Assembly (NCBI RefSeq): GCF_025154075.1
Contig: NZ_JAOAMU010000007.1
Location: 182,822 to 246,821 of the forward strand
From: Chryseobacterium herbae
GTDB lineage: Bacteria; Bacteroidota; Bacteroidia; Flavobacteriales; Weeksellaceae
Direction of reading: 5' to 3'
Length of the DNA stretch: 64,000 bases
Under the pieces are notes generated by a model. The model ran no database searches, was not told the DNA's origin, and saw nothing but the letters and a program-made list of their open reading frames with translations. Position numbers and translations under genes: made by a program. Positions 1 to 7,709 of the stretch are shown in pieces (within the stretch, counting starts at the first letter, position 1; each line of letters begins with the position of its first letter).

Positions 1-288
1 ATCTTCGTCTGCTCCTTTAGAATGACCTTCGATACGGAGTACGGCATCACATTTTTCAAGAATGCGATGGGCAATGGGATATTGTATTTCCTGCCATGCC
101 TCGTCTCCGATTTGAGAAGAACCAGCCAGATGGATGAGCGGAAGAGCCAGCCATTCTCCAATCATAGGAATGTGGCCTTTTCTGAAAATTGGCAGTGCCG
201 CAGCTTCAAGGTTGTTCAGATTTTTTCGGATCAATTCCGGATCGTCATTGGTACCGCTTCTGTAAGGACCTGCAATAAGTATTAGCAT
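1..288 (-). CDS. DUF4406-like / nucleoside deoxyribosyltransferase-like protein (partial)
   Basis: The reverse strand reads open from an ATG at 288 to the window edge (96 codons, C-terminus missing). The protein begins MLILIAGPYRSG, a short hydrophobic strand followed by a glycine-rich turn, and continues with an LPxxxxKGHIPMIGEW segment and a helix around IAHRILEKCDAVLRIEG. This matches the DUF4406 / nucleoside 2-deoxyribosyltransferase-like fold, in which such proteins are usually of unknown role. It follows the Crp/Fnr gene in the same direction after 61 bp, so it may be the last member of that operon. Family assignment is by recognition only. Confidence 0.6.
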   Translation of the reverse strand, partial: MLILIAGPYRSGTNDDPELIRKNLNNLEAAALPIFRKGHIPMIGEWLALPLIHLAGSSQIGDEAWQEIQYPIAHRILEKCDAVLRIEGHSKGADED

Positions 289-349
289 ATTTTTTTTTTG
301 AGTAAATTAAAGGAACTTATCTTCTACAAAAAATAAGATAGATTAAGAC

Positions 350-934
350 TCATGATTTTTTTTGTTTGTTGGTTTTAATTGAGCTTAGGAATTCGGGAGT
401 AACTCCCAGATAGGATGCAATCTGTTTCTGGGTAATCCGTTCTGCGGCCAAAGGATATTTTTTTAGAAAAGTATAATACCGCTCTTCAGCAGGCAGAGAA
501 AGGTTTTCTATGGTTCGTAGCTGTTCCCTGATATACGCATTCTGCATCATGATTCTGAAAAATTTTTCGAATTTGGGAACTTCAGAATACAGTTCATCCA
601 GACTGTCCTTTTTCAATTGAAGTAATGAACTTTCCTCAAGGGCTTCAATAGTCAGCATAGCTGGTTTCTGATTAATAAAACAATACATGTCTGTGATCCA
701 CCAGTCCGGGAGAGCAAACATAATGGTAGATTCTTTCCCCGAAGGATCAAGATAAAAAGCCCTTAGAACACCCGACTGGACAAAGCTGATTTCCTTACAT
801 ACTTGTTGCTGTTTTAAGATCAATTCTTTCTTTTGAACCTTTTTCTCTGTTAATAAAGAAAGAAAGAATGAGGTCTCTCGGCTGTCAAGGGAAATATGCC
901 GGGAAATATGCTTTAAAACTAAACTTTCATCCAT
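350..934 (-). CDS. Crp/Fnr family transcriptional regulator
   Basis: A 194-residue protein with an N-terminal cyclic-nucleotide-binding-like beta roll (about residues 20-120) and a C-terminal helix-turn-helix around ITQKQIASYLGVTPEFLSSIK. The central EKFFRIMMQNAYIREQLRTIENL helix and the AEERYYTFLKKYP motif are typical of the short Bacteroidota Crp/Fnr group. These rarely keep the residues needed for cAMP binding, so the ligand is unknown. The gene starts 8 bp after the SDR gene, so it is probably cotranscribed with the operon upstream. Targets cannot be inferred from sequence. Confidence 0.88.
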   Translation of the reverse strand: MDESLVLKHISRHISLDSRETSFFLSLLTEKKVQKKELILKQQQVCKEISFVQSGVLRAFYLDPSGKESTIMFALPDWWITDMYCFINQKPAMLTIEALEESSLLQLKKDSLDELYSEVPKFEKFFRIMMQNAYIREQLRTIENLSLPAEERYYTFLKKYPLAAERITQKQIASYLGVTPEFLSSIKTNKQKKS

Positions 935-942
935 ATTTGGGT

Positions 943-1854
943 TTAATTTTTTTCTTTTAATAAATTTTCAAGCGCTCCTTTAAGCTCCGGGAATTTAAAC
1001 TGAAATCCAGTATCCTGAATCTTTTGTGAAGAAGCCCTTGAACCTTCCAGTAAAGCATCTGCCAACTCTCCAAATATCAGTTTTAAAACGAAAGTTGGAA
1101 CATTCGGCATAAACAAAGGTTTGTTAAGGACTTCAGCGATTTTCTTCGTTAAATTTTCATTAGTGGTATGCTGAGGAGAAACGGCATTATAAGGTCCATT
1201 CATAGCTGAATCATTCAAAGTAGCCTCATAGATTGAACAGATATCCTCGATGTGAATCCACGGCATGTATTGTTTTCCGCTTCCTAAAGCTGATCCGATG
1301 CCATATTGTATAGTGGGAAGCATTTTTTTCAATGCTCCGTCTTCTTTGGAAAGTACAACGGCTGTTCGTATTTTCACGACTCTTTCAGCCAGATTCTGCT
1401 CTTTAAAATCATCTGCGGCTCTTTCCCATAAAACCACCACTTCACTGAGGAAATCATTGCCCGGTGCATCATCTTCCGTATAAATTTTATCAGTTGTTAC
1501 GGTACCATAATAATTGATCCCTGATGCGGAAATAAAGGATTTTAACTTTATATTTTTCTTTCGTACAGTTTCCAAAAGAAGGCCCGCAGAATCTACACGA
1601 CTGGAGATCAGTTCCTGTTTTCTTTCTTTGGTCCAGCGTTTTTCAGAAATATTGGCTCCGGCCAGGTGAATGATGTGGGAAACATTTTCAAGTGCAGATT
1701 CATCCATCGTTCCTTTTTTGATGTCCCATTCAAAATCATTCTCATGTTTTTTCTTTCGGGTAAGGAAGCGAATGGCATAATCTTTTTCTATCTTTTTAGA
1801 CAGCTCACGGGCGATCATGCCGCCGGCACCGGTTATCAGAACGATTTCTTTCAT
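943..1854 (-). CDS. TIGR01777-type SDR family oxidoreductase (YfcH-like)
   Basis: A 303-residue extended short-chain dehydrogenase. The N-terminus carries a Rossmann nucleotide-binding motif (VLITGAGGMIARELSKK), followed by SHIIHLAGANI, the SGINYYG active-site region and a DUF1731-like C-terminus (residues 250-300, GSRASSQKIQDTGF). These features define the YfcH/TIGR01777 group of NAD(P)-dependent epimerase-like proteins, whose substrate is generally not known. It lies between the Zn-ribbon gene (27 bp gap) and the Crp/Fnr gene (8 bp gap) in a leftward operon. Confidence 0.9.
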   Translation of the reverse strand: MKEIVLITGAGGMIARELSKKIEKDYAIRFLTRKKKHENDFEWDIKKGTMDESALENVSHIIHLAGANISEKRWTKERKQELISSRVDSAGLLLETVRKKNIKLKSFISASGINYYGTVTTDKIYTEDDAPGNDFLSEVVVLWERAADDFKEQNLAERVVKIRTAVVLSKEDGALKKMLPTIQYGIGSALGSGKQYMPWIHIEDICSIYEATLNDSAMNGPYNAVSPQHTTNENLTKKIAEVLNKPLFMPNVPTFVLKLIFGELADALLEGSRASSQKIQDTGFQFKFPELKGALENLLKEKN

Positions 1855-1881
1855 AATACGATATTTAGGAATGGTGTGAGA

Positions 1882-2226
1882 TTAAGACTGACTTTTAACA
1901 ATCAGAACAAAATCTTCCTCTAAAAGTTTATAGCCATAATCATAAATAAATCTATATTCAGAACCATTTTTATACACTTTCAGGTTGGTGAAATAATCGA
2001 AATCAAAACCCAAGCCATCCATCCTGGATTTTGCAATTTTTGCTTTACCGTCCGTATTCAGTTCCATCATAATGCGGTAGTTTTTACGAAGTTTGTTGTT
2101 CACATTCCGCATCAGATTGGTAGAATCTTTATTCTGCTTATTATTATAGGCGTTGCGGCAGGCATCATTGCAGAATTTTTTATCAGACCTTCCGAGAATT
2201 TTTTCGCCACATTCAAGACATTCCAT
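1882..2226 (-). CDS. DUF2116-like zinc-ribbon protein
   Basis: A 114-residue protein that starts with a four-cysteine zinc ribbon (CLECGEKI then KKFCNDACRNAYNN), followed by a charged helical region and a predicted beta-rich C-terminus. The cysteine spacing matches small Zn-ribbon proteins annotated as DUF2116, whose function is not established. It starts only 4 bp after the HPP gene, which indicates translational coupling in the arginase-HPP-ribbon-SDR-Crp operon. Confidence 0.75.
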   Translation of the reverse strand: MECLECGEKILGRSDKKFCNDACRNAYNNKQNKDSTNLMRNVNNKLRKNYRIMMELNTDGKAKIAKSRMDGLGFDFDYFTNLKVYKNGSEYRFIYDYGYKLLEEDFVLIVKSQS

Positions 2227-2230
2227 GTTT

Positions 2231-2833
2231 TTATTTTTTCATTTTGTGAGTGTGCTCGTGTTTTTTTCTTAAAAGTCTTTTGAATCTGGTATGGGTAGGA
2301 TAACTTCTGTTCGGTGTCATATTGTTGAATAAAAGGGCTGCAAGAAGGAGAATAATACAGCCAGACAAAACAGGCGAAATAACGTACCAGTAGCCTAATT
2401 CCGGAATCTTACCCACAGAACTCACAGCAATAAGAGCCGTAGCGCCTCCGGGTGGATGAAGGGTTTTGGTATACTGCATCAGCACAATGGAAAATGCCAC
2501 AGCCAGCGGGGCAGAAAGCCAGATAATATCGGGAACAATTTTATAAACGGTAACGCCTACAATAGCTGAGAGCACATGTCCTCCCACAAGATTTCTTGGC
2601 TGAGCCAAAGGACTCTGGATCGCTCCATAGATCAGAACACTGGAGGCCCCGAAAGACCCAATCAGGAATATATTTTCGGTAGCTGAAACAGAATGAGACT
2701 GGATAAATGCAATAAGTCCAATGCCTACAAATGCTCCCAGAAACGACCAGAAATGTTCTTTATAATCAACCAGAGTTTCTTTGTAGATCACATATTTTGA
2801 TACCCTGAACGTTCTTTTTATCGTCTTCTTCAT
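2231..2833 (-). CDS. HPP family integral membrane protein
   Basis: A 200-residue protein with four hydrophobic segments between about residues 28 and 170 and the family signature TLHPPGGATALIAV near residues 125-138. HPP proteins are small four-helix membrane proteins; some plant and cyanobacterial members have been linked to nitrite transport, but the role in Bacteroidota is unknown. The C-terminus is basic and histidine-rich (RKKHEHTHKMKK). It sits 9 bp after the arginase-family gene and 4 bp before the Zn-ribbon gene. Confidence 0.87.
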   Translation of the reverse strand: MKKTIKRTFRVSKYVIYKETLVDYKEHFWSFLGAFVGIGLIAFIQSHSVSATENIFLIGSFGASSVLIYGAIQSPLAQPRNLVGGHVLSAIVGVTVYKIVPDIIWLSAPLAVAFSIVLMQYTKTLHPPGGATALIAVSSVGKIPELGYWYVISPVLSGCIILLLAALLFNNMTPNRSYPTHTRFKRLLRKKHEHTHKMKK

Positions 2834-2842
2834 TAATCTTCT

Positions 2843-3739
2843 TTATTTTTTTATGAGTTGAATTAAATGCTTTATGAAAGGTTTTGTATAGGTCCCGTTT
2901 TCATCATAATCTGGATCCAGAACGGTAATTTGTATTCCGAAGCAAAGGGGAGAATGAATCAGAGGTTTCAGCATATCTCTTAGATTTTCATAATCAATTC
3001 CATCTTCCATTCTGCTGTCTACGGCAGGCATCAGTTCGTCTTTCAGAACATCAACGTCAAGGTGGATGAAAAATCCATCCAAAGCTTTGCTGCTAACCAT
3101 CTTTAGAAAATCTTCTGCAGTTTTTCTAAAACCATTTTTTCTCAATTTATACAAATCAAAATAATGGATGTCAGAATTGATAATCTGTCCCACATACTCT
3201 TCATCATCTGTTTCTGCATTTCCGACACAGAAAATATTTTCCTCCAAAAAATAAGGTCTGAGTCCCTGAATATTGGTCAATTTTTCATGCCCCATTCCGG
3301 TAATGATGGCAAGGTCAAGTCCTGCAGCGGCAGCCGTTTCAGAAAGACTGACAGGAATAAAATCAGTATGCCCGTCCAGATAAAAAAGTCCGTAATTCCC
3401 AAGCTTCTTTAAAGCCAGAGCAGTTCCTATCAAAATACTGCAATCACCTCCTAGCATAATATTGAAAGTGCCTTCTGTATGGTTTTCTGAGATGAAATTT
3501 GCCTGTTTTTGAGCATACTCAATAATGCTACCTGCATTTAAAACACCGGATTCCTGATCAAGTTCCATCGAATAATCTGGTGCCTCCAGTCTGAAAATAT
3601 GTTGAGGATTGATTTCTTGATGAAAATCAAATTTTCTGAACCAATCCGGAAGCTTTCTGACACCGGGCTCAGTTTCGTGGTCTTTTTTCTTTAATCCCAA
3701 ATTGAGAGGAAACTCAAAAATATTGATGTCCCTTTTCAT
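2843..3739 (-). CDS. Arginase-family (ureohydrolase fold) protein
   Basis: A 298-residue protein of the arginase/agmatinase/formimidoylglutamase superfamily, which hydrolyses guanidino or related groups with a binuclear manganese centre. Three metal-binding motifs are visible: GGDCS (about residue 108), DGHTD (about 132) and LDVDV (about 235). In classical arginases the first motif is GGDHS, so the histidine Mn ligand is replaced by cysteine here, and DAHTD is DGHTD. The substrate is therefore uncertain. It is first in a five-gene leftward operon, with a TATCTTTG box just upstream at 3754-3761. Confidence 0.82.
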   Translation of the reverse strand: MKRDINIFEFPLNLGLKKKDHETEPGVRKLPDWFRKFDFHQEINPQHIFRLEAPDYSMELDQESGVLNAGSIIEYAQKQANFISENHTEGTFNIMLGGDCSILIGTALALKKLGNYGLFYLDGHTDFIPVSLSETAAAAGLDLAIITGMGHEKLTNIQGLRPYFLEENIFCVGNAETDDEEYVGQIINSDIHYFDLYKLRKNGFRKTAEDFLKMVSSKALDGFFIHLDVDVLKDELMPAVDSRMEDGIDYENLRDMLKPLIHSPLCFGIQITVLDPDYDENGTYTKPFIKHLIQLIKK

Positions 3740-3753
3740 AAATGATATTTCCT

Positions 3754-3761
3754 CAAAGATA
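3754..3761 (-). promoter_or_regulatory. Bacteroidota -7 promoter box
   Basis: On the minus strand this reads TATCTTTG, an exact TAnnTTTG box, ending 14 bp before the arginase-family start codon. It predicts a very short leader. No clear -33 TTG was found at the usual distance. Confidence 0.5.
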
Positions 3762-4171
3762 CGGAATTATCCGTTTGAAAACGGGTAAAACGATACATTT
3801 CACTCTTTTTTAAATGTTTTTTGATCATTGCTATGATGATAATAATTAAAGAAAATGACGATAACATTTTAAAAATTTAATCACTGGAAATAGATCGTAA
3901 ATTTTTATCTCTGAATTAAAAAATAATAACAATTTTTTTCAATTTCAAACAAAATGGATTTTTATCAAATGATATTGATTTCAATTACATACGTAATGGA
4001 ATAAATTTTAAAAATCAGAAAGAAAATTATTCGACAACAAACGGATACAAATGAATTTAAATAGTTTATAACCGATTAAGCTACTGCGATGTGACAATCT
4101 TTGCAACAGAGATTTGAGAAAGAAAGTGAACGTCTCTCATCTGAATTATTAATCATAAAAATTTTAAAGCT
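3762..4171. other. AT-rich intergenic region upstream of ssb
   Basis: About 410 bp of very AT-rich sequence between the divergent arginase-family and ssb-like genes. I see no coding sequence, RNA gene or strong hairpin. An AATCTTTG sequence near 4097 is one mismatch from a -7 box and could drive ssb, but this is weak. Confidence 0.4.
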
Positions 4172-4504
4172 ATGTCACTAAGAAACAAAGTAACATTAAT
4201 TGGTTACACAGGAAAAGAAGTTGAAACCGTAAACTTCGAAAGCGGAAGCGTAAAAGCAAGCGTGTCTTTAGCCACCAGCGATCATTACACGAATGCAAAA
4301 GGCGAAAAAGTAGAAGAAACACAATGGCACAATCTGATTGCTTTTGGAAAAACAGCTGAGATCCTTCAGAAATATGTGCCTAAGGGAAAGGAAATTGCTA
4401 TTGAAGGAAAAATTACGTACAGATCGTACGATGATAAAGATGGCGTGAAACGATATATTACGGAGATCAGAATCGATGAGATTCTATTGCTGGGAAGTAA
4501 ATAA
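4172..4504 (+). CDS. ssb: Single-stranded DNA-binding protein (short, tail-less)
   Basis: A 110-residue OB-fold protein of the SSB family: MSLRNKVTLIGYTGKEVE at the start, the TQWHNLIAFGKTAEIL core near residues 50-65, and the KGKEIAIEGKITYRSY strand. It binds single-stranded DNA in replication, repair or recombination. It ends soon after the OB fold (EILLLGSK) and lacks the acidic DDDxPF tail that recruits partner proteins in housekeeping SSBs. It is therefore probably an accessory SSB, with the main one elsewhere. A gene for an HRDC protein follows 14 bp downstream. Confidence 0.9.
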   Translation: MSLRNKVTLIGYTGKEVETVNFESGSVKASVSLATSDHYTNAKGEKVEETQWHNLIAFGKTAEILQKYVPKGKEIAIEGKITYRSYDDKDGVKRYITEIRIDEILLLGSK

Positions 4505-4518
4505 TTTTAAAAACACAG

Positions 4519-4974
4519 ATGATGAAAGTGAAAGTTTTTAAAATCAGGCTTCCTGAAGAATTTCTCTATAAAGATCAAAGAATGCTTGATGATTTCCTGG
4601 AAGTGAACGAAATTATAAAAGTGGAAACCGCTTTTGTAAATGATGAATGTTATTGGTCCGTGGTTCTGTATTTTGAAGAGGTGAAAACCGCTAAAAATGT
4701 AGTGAAAGAAACCAAAACAGTTAAATACTCTGCAGATAATGATGTCTTAAACTCAGATGAAGAAAAAATTTTAGATGCCCTGAAATACTGGAGATCAGAG
4801 AAGGCGAAAGAACAGAATCTCCCCACTTATTTTATCGCGAGCAACAAAGAACTGATGTCTGTGGCCAAGTATAAGCCTGTGAAAAAAGAAGAACTGCTTG
4901 AAATCAAAGGTTTCGGAAAGCATAAGATTGAAAATTATGGTGAAGAGATTTTAGAAATCCTTGAAAGCGTCTGA
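4519..4974 (+). CDS. HRDC domain protein
   Basis: A 151-residue protein whose C-terminal 70 residues form an HRDC domain (ILDALKYWRSEKAKEQNLP, then ELLEIKGFGKHKIENYGEEIL), the nucleic-acid-binding module of RecQ helicases and RNase D. The N-terminal half (residues 1-75) is an unrecognised alpha/beta region. It lacks any helicase or nuclease domain. The start could be either of two adjacent ATG codons (4519 or 4522). The 14 bp gap to the ssb-like gene suggests cotranscription and a shared role in DNA metabolism. Confidence 0.85.
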   Translation: MMKVKVFKIRLPEEFLYKDQRMLDDFLEVNEIIKVETAFVNDECYWSVVLYFEEVKTAKNVVKETKTVKYSADNDVLNSDEEKILDALKYWRSEKAKEQNLPTYFIASNKELMSVAKYKPVKKEELLEIKGFGKHKIENYGEEILEILESV

Positions 4975-5006
4975 TTTTTTGGACTTAGTAACGATAATGC
5001 ATCAGG

Positions 5007-5037
5007 AGCTGGGGAAGATTTCTTCCTCAGCTTTTTT
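5007..5037 (+). terminator. Rho-independent terminator after the HRDC gene
   Basis: An 11 bp stem (AGCTGGGGAAG with CTTCCTCAGCT, one G-T pair), a 4-nt loop and a run of six T residues. It ends the ssb-HRDC transcript. Confidence 0.85.
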
Positions 5038-5065
5038 ATCTTTCGGAAAAGTCCTTTCAATTCCT

Positions 5066-5073
5066 TATTTTTG
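5066..5073 (+). promoter_or_regulatory. -7 promoter box, probably for hisS
   Basis: TATTTTTG, an exact TAnnTTTG box just after the upstream terminator. It would give hisS a leader of about 235 nt. The leader is AT-rich and contains two copies of a CTTAAGTGT-type sequence, but I recognise no known riboswitch. Confidence 0.45.
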
Positions 5074-5313
5074 CACTGCTTATCCATTCAATCTGTTAAA
5101 GCGATTATTATCCATTTAAAGTTTGATACTTTACACATTTAAAGTGGTGTAAAGAAGAAAGTCAAAGATTTTCAAAAACTTAAGTGTACTTATAAACCGT
5201 TTTTATGATAAACTTCAATGAAGCTTAAGTGTTTGCTTTTGTGTCTTTTGTGGTTTAAAACGTTGAATCAGTTTAAGCATGTTTAATTATTAATATCATT
5301 TATCAATTATAAA

Positions 5314-6666
5314 ATGAAACCAAGTTTAGCAAGAGGAACACGTGATTTTTCCGCATTGGAAGTTTCAAGACGAAGATATATTATCAATACACTACAGAAG
5401 AATTTTGAATTGTTCGGATTTCAGCCACTAGAAACTCCCAGTTTTGAAAATCTTTCTACATTGACAGGTAAGTATGGAGAAGAAGGAGATCGTCTGATTT
5501 TTAAAATATTAAATTCAGGAAATTATCTTGATAAAATTTCTGAAGAAGAACTCAATGTTGACAATCATCAGGCACTGACAAAGAAAATTTCAGAGAAAGC
5601 TTTGAGATATGATCTGACCGTTCCTTTCGCACGATATGTGGCTATGAATCAGGGGCAGCTTGTTTTTCCGTTCAAACGATATCAGGTTCAACCCGTTTGG
5701 AGAGCAGACAGACCGGCGAAAGGTAGATTCAGAGAGTTTTACCAATGTGATGCTGACGTAGTAGGAAGTGAAAGTCTTTTACAGGAGGTAGATTTGGTTC
5801 AACTTTATCTGAAATCATTTGCCGATCTGAAAATTCCTGTTACCATTCATATGAACAACAGAAAGATCCTTTCCGGTTTGGCTGAATATGCTGGTATTAC
5901 TGATAAGCTGATTGAGTTTACTGTTGCTTTGGACAAACTTGATAAGATCGGGAAAGAAGGTGTGGTGAAGGAGTTATTGGAAAGAGAAATTTCTCAGGAA
6001 TCTATTGATAAGCTGGAATTCTTATTTAACCAATCGGATGATGCATTGGAAAACCTTCTTCAACTGAAAGAAAAATTTGCAGACAGTGAAATTGGATTGA
6101 AAGGAGTAGAAGAATTAGAATTTGTTTTGACACAATCTCTGAATCTTGGTGTAGATATGCAGAATCTTGTATTCAATATTACATTGGCGAGAGGTTTAGA
6201 TTATTATACCGGAGCTATTTTCGAAGTGAAAGCGGATGAAGTGGCGATGGGATCTATCGGCGGCGGCGGTAGATATGACAACCTTACTGAAGTATTCGGA
6301 GTGAAAAACATTCCGGGAATTGGTATTTCGTTCGGTCTGGACAGGGTTTATCTGGTCATGGAAGAGCTTAATCTTTTCCCTGAAGAAGCTACCACTCAGG
6401 TAGAGTATCTGTTTGCTAATTTTGGAGCAGAAGGAACTGTAGAAGCCTTAAAATTGATTATGCAGTTGAGACAAAAAGGAGTTTCTGCTGAACTTTACCC
6501 TGAAAATTCAAAACTGAACAAACAGTTTACCTATGCAGAGAAGAAGGGAATTAAAAACCTGGTTTTCTTAGGAGAAGAAGAAATCAAAAATGGAACAGTT
6601 ACTTTCAAAGATCTTACAGCCGGAGAGCAGAAAACGCTTTCCCTGGAAGAATTTTTAAGTTTATAA
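5314..6666 (+). CDS. hisS: Histidyl-tRNA synthetase
   Basis: A 450-residue class II aminoacyl-tRNA synthetase that charges tRNA-His with histidine in the cytoplasm. Visible features are the N-terminal RGTRDF motif, YDLTVPFARYVAMN with RYQVQPVWRADRPAKGRFREFYQCD (motif 2), the histidine-specific ARGLDYYTGAIFE segment, and GGGGRYDNLTEVFG with GIGISFGLDR (motif 3). A C-terminal anticodon-binding domain covers about residues 355-450. The length is normal. It is monocistronic, flanked by terminators on both sides. Confidence 0.97.
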   Translation: MKPSLARGTRDFSALEVSRRRYIINTLQKNFELFGFQPLETPSFENLSTLTGKYGEEGDRLIFKILNSGNYLDKISEEELNVDNHQALTKKISEKALRYDLTVPFARYVAMNQGQLVFPFKRYQVQPVWRADRPAKGRFREFYQCDADVVGSESLLQEVDLVQLYLKSFADLKIPVTIHMNNRKILSGLAEYAGITDKLIEFTVALDKLDKIGKEGVVKELLEREISQESIDKLEFLFNQSDDALENLLQLKEKFADSEIGLKGVEELEFVLTQSLNLGVDMQNLVFNITLARGLDYYTGAIFEVKADEVAMGSIGGGGRYDNLTEVFGVKNIPGIGISFGLDRVYLVMEELNLFPEEATTQVEYLFANFGAEGTVEALKLIMQLRQKGVSAELYPENSKLNKQFTYAEKKGIKNLVFLGEEEIKNGTVTFKDLTAGEQKTLSLEEFLSL

Positions 6667-6689
6667 ATAACTTTTAAGATAACAAAGAT

Positions 6690-6753
6690 CCTGTTACAGA
6701 AGTTTATTCCGGGCATTCAAAAGCCTAGTCTAACCTTCTGTAACAGGTTTTTT
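6690..6753 (+). terminator. Rho-independent terminator after hisS
   Basis: A perfect 13 bp stem (CCTGTTACAGAAG with CTTCTGTAACAGG), an unusually long loop of 32 nt, then six T residues. Confidence 0.85.
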
Positions 6754-6860
6754 GTGTAAAAATAAAATGATTATTAATTAGTTTTTTCAGGTTTCCTTTA
6801 AAGTGTCTTCTGTGAAATAAACTTTTTGAAATATTTTTACGCTCGAAAAGAAAAAATAAT

Positions 6861-6868
6861 TACATTTG
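6861..6868 (+). promoter_or_regulatory. -7 promoter box of the mannoside operon regulator
   Basis: TACATTTG, an exact TAnnTTTG box, 16 bp before the GntR start codon. Transcription would begin next to the operator-like palindrome at 6877-6893. Confidence 0.5.
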
Positions 6869-6876
6869 CCTCAATC

Positions 6877-6893
6877 TTATATGTATGAACATA
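6877..6893 (+). promoter_or_regulatory. Operator-like inverted repeat O1 (GntR target candidate)
   Basis: TTATATGT followed by ATGA and ACATA: half-sites TATGT and ACATA separated by 4 nt, overlapping the GntR start codon at 6885. A related site lies at 7664-7680 before the alpha-mannosidase gene (13 of 17 positions identical). This fits autoregulation by the GntR protein. Inference from pattern only. Confidence 0.5.
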
Positions 6894-7646
6894 CCTACAA
6901 AGAATTTCACCATTGACCACAAAAGTAAACTGCCGCTTCATGTACAGGTAGAGGAGCTTTTCCGTAAGCTTATCAAAATGGAACCTTTCAGTAAAGGAGC
7001 TCTCCTTCCCAAAGAAGTAGATCTGGCTAATCTTTGGGGTGTTTCCCGAAATACAATCCGCCAGGCAACGAATAAATTGGAACACGAAGGACTAATTGTA
7101 CGGAAAAAAGGGATCGGTACCCGCGCAGCAGAGAAAAAGAATCTGGTGACAGGCTTAGACCACTGGTACAGTTTTACCAGAGAAATGCAGGAAAAAGGAA
7201 TTGAGGTTATTAATCTGTTACTAAAAACGGAAACCGAAACTCCAGGTGAAACTATTTGTAATTTTTTCAACGTGACTCCGGATAAAAAGTTATTTAAACT
7301 ATCAAAGTTAAAAGGAGAAAATTCTGATGAGCCTATCGTTTATTTCGAAAGTTATTTTCATCCGCGAATCGGTATCAGCAAAGAAGATGATTTTAATATT
7401 CCTTTGTACACGATGATGCAGGAGCGTTACGGAGTGGTAGTACACCAGTCCCGCGAAAATATTAGTGCCTGTAATGCAGGAACCGTGATAGGAAAAAAAT
7501 TAAAAGTACCGGCATCTTTCCCGATCCTGAAACGCGAACGTTTTGTATATGATATCAATGGAAAACCGGTAGAATATAATATCGGATATTACAGGTCAGA
7601 TAAATTCACTTACAGCATAGACATTACAAAATCTGCTGAAATTTAA
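6885..7646 (+). CDS. GntR/HutC-type transcriptional regulator (UTRA domain)
   Basis: A 253-residue regulator with an N-terminal winged helix (residues 15-80; LPLHVQVEELFRKLI, then ELANLWGVSRNTIRQATNKLEHEGLIVRKKGIGT-like region) and a C-terminal UTRA ligand-binding domain (about 95-245). Such HutC-type repressors usually sense a sugar phosphate or related metabolite and release DNA when it binds. It is the first gene of a rightward cluster for mannoside breakdown, 63 bp before the alpha-mannosidase gene. Two operator-like palindromes support autoregulation and control of the cluster. The effector could be mannose 6-phosphate (inference). Confidence 0.9.
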   Translation: MNIPTKNFTIDHKSKLPLHVQVEELFRKLIKMEPFSKGALLPKEVDLANLWGVSRNTIRQATNKLEHEGLIVRKKGIGTRAAEKKNLVTGLDHWYSFTREMQEKGIEVINLLLKTETETPGETICNFFNVTPDKKLFKLSKLKGENSDEPIVYFESYFHPRIGISKEDDFNIPLYTMMQERYGVVVHQSRENISACNAGTVIGKKLKVPASFPILKRERFVYDINGKPVEYNIGYYRSDKFTYSIDITKSAEI

Positions 7647-7663
7647 AAGTGTTTTTCGGATTT

Positions 7664-7680
7664 TTATATGTTCAAACATT
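7664..7680 (+). promoter_or_regulatory. Operator-like inverted repeat O2 (GntR target candidate)
   Basis: TTATATGT, TCAA, ACATT: the same arrangement as the site at 6877-6893, within the gap between the GntR and alpha-mannosidase genes. The core ATGT-N4-ACAT is a perfect inverted repeat. Confidence 0.5.
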
Positions 7681-7709
7681 CTTACATATAATTTAAAAAT
7701 ATAACTCTT

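Noticed and set aside
22..285. Open frame on the plus strand at the window start
   Set aside because: The minus strand encodes a recognisable DUF4406-like N-terminus with an ATG at 288; the plus-strand frame has no recognisable features.
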